Source: UBA9414 sp958446945 (lineage in GTDB: Bacteria > Bacillota > Clostridia > Lachnospirales > Lachnospiraceae). From it: a DNA stretch of 12,100 nucleotides. A model generated the notes under the pieces. The model did no database searches, was not told where the DNA came from, and saw only the letters and a program-made list of their open reading frames with translations. The position numbers and the translations under genes are program-made. Numbering within the stretch: the stretch's first letter is position 1; each line of letters starts with the position of its first letter. The stretch is taken from assembly GCA_958446945.1 (NCBI GenBank), contig CAUCYJ010000070.1:1-12100 (forward strand), read 5' to 3'. Of this stretch, positions 8,337-12,100 are shown one piece after another.

Positions 8337-10076
8337 ATGAACCACAGATTTGAAGTAAAAGATAAATTGTATCTGGATGGAGAACCTTTTCAGATTATTT
8401 CAGGAGCAATTCATTATTATCGAATTGTGCCGGAATATTGGCGCGATCGCCTGGAAAAATTAAAAGCGATGGGCTGTAATACTGTGGAAACGTATGTGGC
8501 CTGGAATGTACATGAACCAAGAGAAAACGAATTCTGCTTTGAAGGAATGGCAGATCTTGGAAGGTTTATCAGGACAGCCGGAGAGCTGGGGCTGTGGGTG
8601 ATTGTGAGACCGTCACCGTATATTTGTGCGGAGTGGGAGTTTGGAGGATTCCCATCCTGGCTTTTGACAAAGCCGGGAATTCGTCTGCGCACAGACAACC
8701 CGGCCTACATGGATTGCGTTGCAAGCTATTATAAAGAACTGTTCAAAATACTGACACCGCTTCAATGCACAAAGGGTGGTCCGATTATTCTTATGCAGAT
8801 TGAAAATGAATATGGCTCCTACGGAACAGATAAAGAATATCTGAAGCATCTGGCATCTCTTATGCGGGAAAACGGTGCAGAAGTACCATTTTTTACTGCG
8901 GATGGACCGCGAAAAGAGATGATGGATAAGGGAACGATGGAAGGTGTATGGGCAACAGCTAATTTTGGCTCGAATACAAAAGACAGATTTCAGTTTCTGA
9001 AAGAATATATCGGTGATCAGCCGCTTATGTGTATGGAATTTTGGGCAGGATGGTTCGATCACTGGGGCGGAGAAAAACATATGACATCAGATCTGGAGCA
9101 GAATGTGAAAGATCTTGATGAGATGCTGCAGCAGGGAAATGTTAATTTCTATATGTTCCACGGAGGCACAAATTTTGGATTTATGAATGGTTCTAATTAT
9201 GCCTCATGTCTGACACCGGATACGACATCTTACGATTATGATGCGGCACTGTCAGAAGATGGACGCATGACAGAGAAATATTTCCGTTTCCGTGATGTGA
9301 TCAGTAAATATACAGAGATTCCGGAAGTGGAATTTACAACAAAGATTAAGCGAAAAGCTTATGGTGAAGTCCGGGCGGATAAGAAAGTGAGTCTCTTTTC
9401 TGTTCTTGACGAGCTTTCAACACCGATACATAGTCAGTGGACACAGTCCATGGAAGAAGTGGGACAAGATTATGGATTTATTCTCTACCGAACAAAACTT
9501 GGCAGACAGAAAGACTTCAGTGAATTCAAAATCATGGGCGGAGGTGACCGGGCAAATATCTTTGCAGATGAGACACAGGTGGAAATCCGTTATGACAGGG
9601 AACTGGAAAAAAATGGAGAACTTCATCTGGAGCGGGAAGGCGCACAATTTGATATTTTGATGGAGAATCTTGGACGTGTTAATTATGGCCCTCAGATTGA
9701 GAATCAGAAAAAAGGAATCACGAAAGGCGTCTGGTTTAACTGGGCATTCCAGAATGGATGGGATATTTATCCGCTTCCTCTTAATAATATCGAGCAAGTG
9801 GATTTCTCAAAGGAATATAAAGAAGGTCCGGCCTTTTATCATTTTGAATTAATAGTTGATGAGACGGCGGATACGTTCCTTGAGCTTCCGGGATTTGGTC
9901 ATGGATGTGTATTTATCAATGGGAAAAATCTTGGACGTTTCTGGGAGATCGGACCACAGAAACGGCTGTACATTCCGGCGCCGCTTCTTCGAGAAGGAAA
10001 GAATGACATCGTTGTATTCGAGACAGACGGGAAAGCCGGTGACGGTATCCGGTTTGAGGAAGAACCGTTGCTGTAA
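8337..10076 (+). CDS. Glycoside hydrolase family 35 beta-galactosidase
   Basis: A 579-residue GH35 enzyme, a typical size for the compact bacterial form. It removes terminal beta-linked galactose with retention of configuration. The N-terminal TIM barrel (about residues 1-330) opens with the family pattern SGAIHYYRIVPEYWRDRLEKLKAMG, followed by NTVETYVAWNVHEP and RPSPYICAEWEFGGFPSWLL. The predicted acid/base is E158 in QIENEYGSYG and the nucleophile is E234 in MEFWAGWFDHWG; HGGTNFG is at 275-281. The remainder is beta-rich and ends in a jelly-roll galactose-binding-like domain (about 499-575, with FINGKNLGRFW). There is no signal peptide, so it likely acts on oligosaccharides already imported; linkage preference (for example beta-1,3 as in some streptococcal relatives) cannot be read from sequence. 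CGGAGG at 8322-8327, nine bases before ATG, fixes the start. It probably shares a transcript with topB and ends before a strong hairpin. No sugar transporter or regulator is beside it. Confidence 0.95.
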   Translation: MNHRFEVKDKLYLDGEPFQIISGAIHYYRIVPEYWRDRLEKLKAMGCNTVETYVAWNVHEPRENEFCFEGMADLGRFIRTAGELGLWVIVRPSPYICAEWEFGGFPSWLLTKPGIRLRTDNPAYMDCVASYYKELFKILTPLQCTKGGPIILMQIENEYGSYGTDKEYLKHLASLMRENGAEVPFFTADGPRKEMMDKGTMEGVWATANFGSNTKDRFQFLKEYIGDQPLMCMEFWAGWFDHWGGEKHMTSDLEQNVKDLDEMLQQGNVNFYMFHGGTNFGFMNGSNYASCLTPDTTSYDYDAALSEDGRMTEKYFRFRDVISKYTEIPEVEFTTKIKRKAYGEVRADKKVSLFSVLDELSTPIHSQWTQSMEEVGQDYGFILYRTKLGRQKDFSEFKIMGGGDRANIFADETQVEIRYDRELEKNGELHLEREGAQFDILMENLGRVNYGPQIENQKKGITKGVWFNWAFQNGWDIYPLPLNNIEQVDFSKEYKEGPAFYHFELIVDETADTFLELPGFGHGCVFINGKNLGRFWEIGPQKRLYIPAPLLREGKNDIVVFETDGKAGDGIRFEEEPLL

Positions 10077-10136
10077 TGCTTTCTGGAACTGAGATAATGG
10101 AAGATGGATAAAAGGAACTATTTATAAAATAAAAAG

Positions 10137-10178
10137 GAAGCCTTTGGCAGAACCATATAAGATTCTGCCAAAGGCTTC
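10137..10178. terminator. Bidirectional terminator between convergent genes
   Basis: Perfect 16-bp inverted repeat (10137-10152 and 10163-10178) with a 10-base AT-rich loop. On the - strand it is followed by CCTTTTTATTTTATAAA, a good U-rich tract, so it is a convincing terminator for the HAD gene, whose stop codon (10179-10181) touches the stem base. On the + strand the downstream run (TTATTC) is weaker but the stem would still end the GH35 transcript. The bases between the GH35 stop and the stem (10077-10136) hold nothing else recognisable. Confidence 0.9.
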
Positions 10179-10961
10179 TTATTCGTATTCTTCTAAAAGT
10201 TCTTCAAGAACTTCTTCCACGGTGGCGGTAGTAGCTGTGGCAAAACGGTCAACGCCGGGAGCACAGGTCTTCATGGCATAGCTTGAGCCGGCAGTAAGAA
10301 GCATTTCCACATCGTTATATTCATCTCCGAATGCCATACATTCCCGTTTCTTCACGTGAAGCTGATCCATTAGGCTCTGTAATGCCAGGCCTTTGTTGGC
10401 GTTTGGTGCGATGAAATCAAACCAGAGATTACCGGAGGTAACTACATTAATCCGCTCTTTGAAGAGTTCACGAAAATGACTGTCATAGCGGGAACTGCCC
10501 TGAAAGTCACAGACAGCGATCTTTAGAAATGGATCTGTGACAGAAGAGAAGTCATCCACCGGAGTGATGTCGTATTTTACTTCTTCGCGCAGATAGCGGA
10601 GAAATTCTGGGTTTTTATGTTCCACATAAGTAGTTGTCTCGCAGGCGAGAGCAATTTCCAATTCAGGTATTTTTTTAATTTCTTTAATAATTTCAAGACC
10701 AAGAGCATGACCGATCTCGCCTTGATAGAAAACCTTTCCTTCATGGGTACAAAGGGAACCGTTTTCTGCAATGTAAGAAATCTCATTCTGAATCGGACCA
10801 AACAGGCGGCGAAGGTTCTGATATTGGCGTCCACTGGCAGCAACGAAATGAATGCCGCAGTCTTTCAGGCGCAAGATTAGATCGGTAAATCCTTCCGGGA
10901 GTTCCTGAGCTCCGTTTCTCAGAACAGTGCCATCCATATCACTGGCAATTAATTTTATCAT
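10179..10961 (-). CDS. Cof-type HAD-IIB phosphatase
   Basis: A 260-residue haloacid dehalogenase-superfamily hydrolase of the Cof/YidA-like type, which dephosphorylates small molecules such as sugar phosphates or nucleotide cofactors. Motif I is DMDGT with nucleophile D8 and acid/base D10. Motif II is the SGR at 43-45, motif III the Lys of NKG (K190), and motif IV GDEYND (212-217) with D213 and D217 for magnesium. The region between motifs II and III (about 85-185) is the C2B cap, which sets substrate choice; the natural substrate is unknown. No signal peptide is seen. ATG is supported by TGGAGGA on the - strand, with about ten bases between GGAGG and ATG. The gene lies 63 bases downstream of the metallophosphoesterase on the same strand, with no terminator between them, so shared transcription is plausible. 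The acidic C-terminus (EEVLEELLEEYE) abuts the terminator hairpin. Confidence 0.93.
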   Translation of the reverse strand: MIKLIASDMDGTVLRNGAQELPEGFTDLILRLKDCGIHFVAASGRQYQNLRRLFGPIQNEISYIAENGSLCTHEGKVFYQGEIGHALGLEIIKEIKKIPELEIALACETTTYVEHKNPEFLRYLREEVKYDITPVDDFSSVTDPFLKIAVCDFQGSSRYDSHFRELFKERINVVTSGNLWFDFIAPNANKGLALQSLMDQLHVKKRECMAFGDEYNDVEMLLTAGSSYAMKTCAPGVDRFATATTATVEEVLEELLEEYE

Positions 10962-10976
10962 GTTTGCGTATCCTCC

Positions 10977-10990
10977 ATTCCATATTCCAT
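10977..10990 (-). repeat. Two tandem 7-base copies in the HAD leader
   Basis: On the - strand ATGGAAT occurs twice in direct succession, immediately before the GGAGG ribosome site of the HAD gene. The repeat is exact but very short and may be chance. It creates upstream ATG triplets discussed in the findings. Confidence 0.5.
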
Positions 10991-11024
10991 AGTTTTATAT
11001 GAGCAAGACCGGATGAAAATAGTA

Positions 11025-11645
11025 TCAGCGGATATGCTGTGCAAGATTTTCATCATCAAAATCAAAGACGCATCGTTCAAATGCATTGATGACATGGGTT
11101 TCTTCAAATTTGTCATAGCGCATATGTTGACGGCTGTAGCTTAAATGAACATGTCCGTGCAGAAAGAAGCGCGGCTTGTATTTCTGCATCAGTTTATTAA
11201 AAACCTTGAATCCCTGATGCGGAAGATCACGACCGTCATTGAGCTGGTATGCCGGGGCGTGAGTGAGAAGAAGATCAAAGCCACGGCGGCGTTTGATTTT
11301 CCACCAAAGTTTTCGCACCCGTGCAGCCATTTCGCGATCTGTATACTGATAGTCTCCGGGACAATAGCGCATAGAACCGCCAAGTCCGAGGATTCTAACT
11401 CCGTTATGTACATAAATATCATCATCTATGCAGATACAGCCTTCCGGCGGAACCGTGTCGTAGATGGAATCATGGTTTCCGTGGACGTATAGAACAGGCG
11501 CATGAGTAAATGTGGCGAGAAATGATAAGTAGCGCGGATCAAGATCCCCGGCTGAAAGTATCAGGTCGATTCCCTCCAGTTTGCTCTTATCGAAGAAATC
11601 CCAGAGATACCTGGATTCTTCGTCTGCAATAGCTAGTATTTTCAT
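11025..11645 (-). CDS. Calcineurin-like metallophosphoesterase
   Basis: A 206-residue protein with the metallophosphoesterase metal-site pattern: SAGDLD (G33, D34), GNHD (56-59), LTHAP (H129) and HGHVH (163-167). The usual first motif D-x-H is here D8-E9-E10 (IADEE), so the His is replaced by Glu; I recall the same substitution in related Clostridia proteins, so it looks like a subfamily trait, not decay. It should hydrolyse a phosphomono- or diester with two bound metals; the substrate cannot be inferred. A basic patch (KIKRRRG, about 116-122) precedes the THAP motif. There is no signal peptide. The ribosome site AAGGAG is formed by the last two sense codons of the upstream BMP gene, 11 bases before the ATG, and the gap between genes is eight bases, so the two are almost certainly co-transcribed. 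Confidence 0.9.
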   Translation of the reverse strand: MKILAIADEESRYLWDFFDKSKLEGIDLILSAGDLDPRYLSFLATFTHAPVLYVHGNHDSIYDTVPPEGCICIDDDIYVHNGVRILGLGGSMRYCPGDYQYTDREMAARVRKLWWKIKRRRGFDLLLTHAPAYQLNDGRDLPHQGFKVFNKLMQKYKPRFFLHGHVHLSYSRQHMRYDKFEETHVINAFERCVFDFDDENLAQHIR

Positions 11646-11653
11646 TTGTTGTG

Positions 11654-12100
11654 TTACTCCTTTGATGTTGTAGTGCCGATGCCCTGAGATAAGATTACAG
11701 GTTTGGCCTGATCGACTAGCTCATCCGGTTTTGGGATATGCCCAACGACATTTTCTGCCAGCCAGTCCATTGTAATGATCTCCTCAGGAGAGAGAACAGC
11801 AGACTCATCCTTTTGTACAATTCCGGTCTGGGAGTATAGTATACCGCGGAACGGTGTGAATTCTCCTTTGCAGATTGTCTCCTTGAGAAGTTCAACAAGG
11901 CGGTTTGTGCCAAGCGGAAGATGCTGTGAACAGATAATCTCAATCACATCCGAAGACATTCCCCACCAATAATTTACTGCTCCGGTAGCTGTTTTGCTTT
12001 CGTCATTTTTCCAGGAGCCGTTTAAAATGGTATCGATCATTTTCTCATAAAATTTTCCCCAATGCCATACCGGAATTGCCAGATTGGTAATGTGTTCCTC
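11654..12100 (-). CDS. BMP-family (PnrA-like) substrate-binding protein, C-terminal part
   Basis: The frame is open to the window edge (it reads EEHITNLAIPVWHWGKFYEKM before the first internal ATG at 12040), so only the last 148 residues are visible and the start lies beyond 12100. The combination WHWGKFYEK, NYWWGMSSDVIEI, FRGILYSQTGIVQ and SPEEIITMDWLAENVVGHIP matches, from memory, the C-terminus of a large BMP-family ABC transporter binding protein common in Lachnospiraceae. BMP domains bind nucleosides or similar ligands. In the full-length relatives I recall an extra helical-repeat N-terminal region, which cannot be checked here; nor can a lipoprotein signal. No permease or ATPase gene is visible downstream. 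The protein ends TSKE and its final codons provide the ribosome site of the next gene. The family call is good; ligand and true transport role are uncertain. Confidence 0.72.
   Translation of the reverse strand, partial: EEHITNLAIPVWHWGKFYEKMIDTILNGSWKNDESKTATGAVNYWWGMSSDVIEIICSQHLPLGTNRLVELLKETICKGEFTPFRGILYSQTGIVQKDESAVLSPEEIITMDWLAENVVGHIPKPDELVDQAKPVILSQGIGTTTSKE
11656..11662 (-). promoter_or_regulatory. Ribosome site embedded in the end of the BMP gene
   Basis: On the - strand AAAGGAG, including the last two sense codons (AAG GAG) of the BMP gene just before its TAA, is the only plausible Shine-Dalgarno sequence for the metallophosphoesterase ATG at 11645. Spacing to the ATG is 11 bases, slightly long. 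The layout favours translation by ribosomes finishing the upstream gene. Confidence 0.7.

Noticed and set aside
1..12100. Mobile elements, CRISPR arrays, toxin-antitoxin or defence genes, RNA genes
   Set aside because: None seen: no transposase or integrase motifs, no regularly spaced repeats, no tRNA or rRNA signature, and the coding space is filled by recognisable housekeeping or metabolic genes.

Overview
The window looks like chromosomal core sequence from a low-to-moderate GC Gram-positive bacterium, most likely a gut-type Clostridia of the Lachnospiraceae. The reasons are strong GGAGG-type ribosome sites, a Bacillus/Clostridia-type RpoC and TopB, a BMP-family binding protein of a form I associate with Lachnospiraceae, and a metallophosphoesterase of a type common in Clostridia. 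This assignment rests on recognition by eye, not on a search.

Layout, left to right. (1) Positions 1-4562 hold the 3' end of rpoB and complete rpoC on the + strand, the end of the usual rpoBC operon. A hairpin terminator follows rpoC at about 4609-4641. (2) Positions 4642-4830 form a non-coding leader with a perfect TTGACA box but no convincing -10 at normal spacing. (3) Positions 4831-10076 are a tightly packed + strand run of three genes: an M28 zinc aminopeptidase-like protein, DNA topoisomerase III (topB, sharing one base with the preceding stop) and a GH35 beta-galactosidase (27-base gap). (4) A 16-bp perfect hairpin at 10137-10178 serves as a terminator between convergent gene sets. (5) Positions 10179-12100 hold three - strand genes. 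In transcription order these are the C-terminal part of a BMP-family (PnrA-like) binding protein, which runs off the right edge, then a calcineurin-like metallophosphoesterase, then a Cof-type HAD phosphatase.

How the genes relate. RpoB and RpoC are the two large catalytic subunits of RNA polymerase. The M28-topB-GH35 run joins peptide trimming, DNA decatenation and intracellular galactoside cleavage; the genes share no obvious pathway, so their linkage looks like transcriptional convenience. The BMP protein and metallophosphoesterase are closely coupled: the last two sense codons of the first gene form the ribosome site of the second. The HAD phosphatase sits 63 bases further on.

I found no mobile element, CRISPR array, RNA gene, prophage or defence system, and no clearly new multi-gene system. 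The modest points worth a second look are the acidic tails on both RNA polymerase large subunits, the non-standard metal-site residues in the phosphoesterase and in TopB, the mixed-function operon, and a tiny upstream reading frame ending in an ATGA overlap with the HAD start. No stretch over 300 bases lacks a gene.
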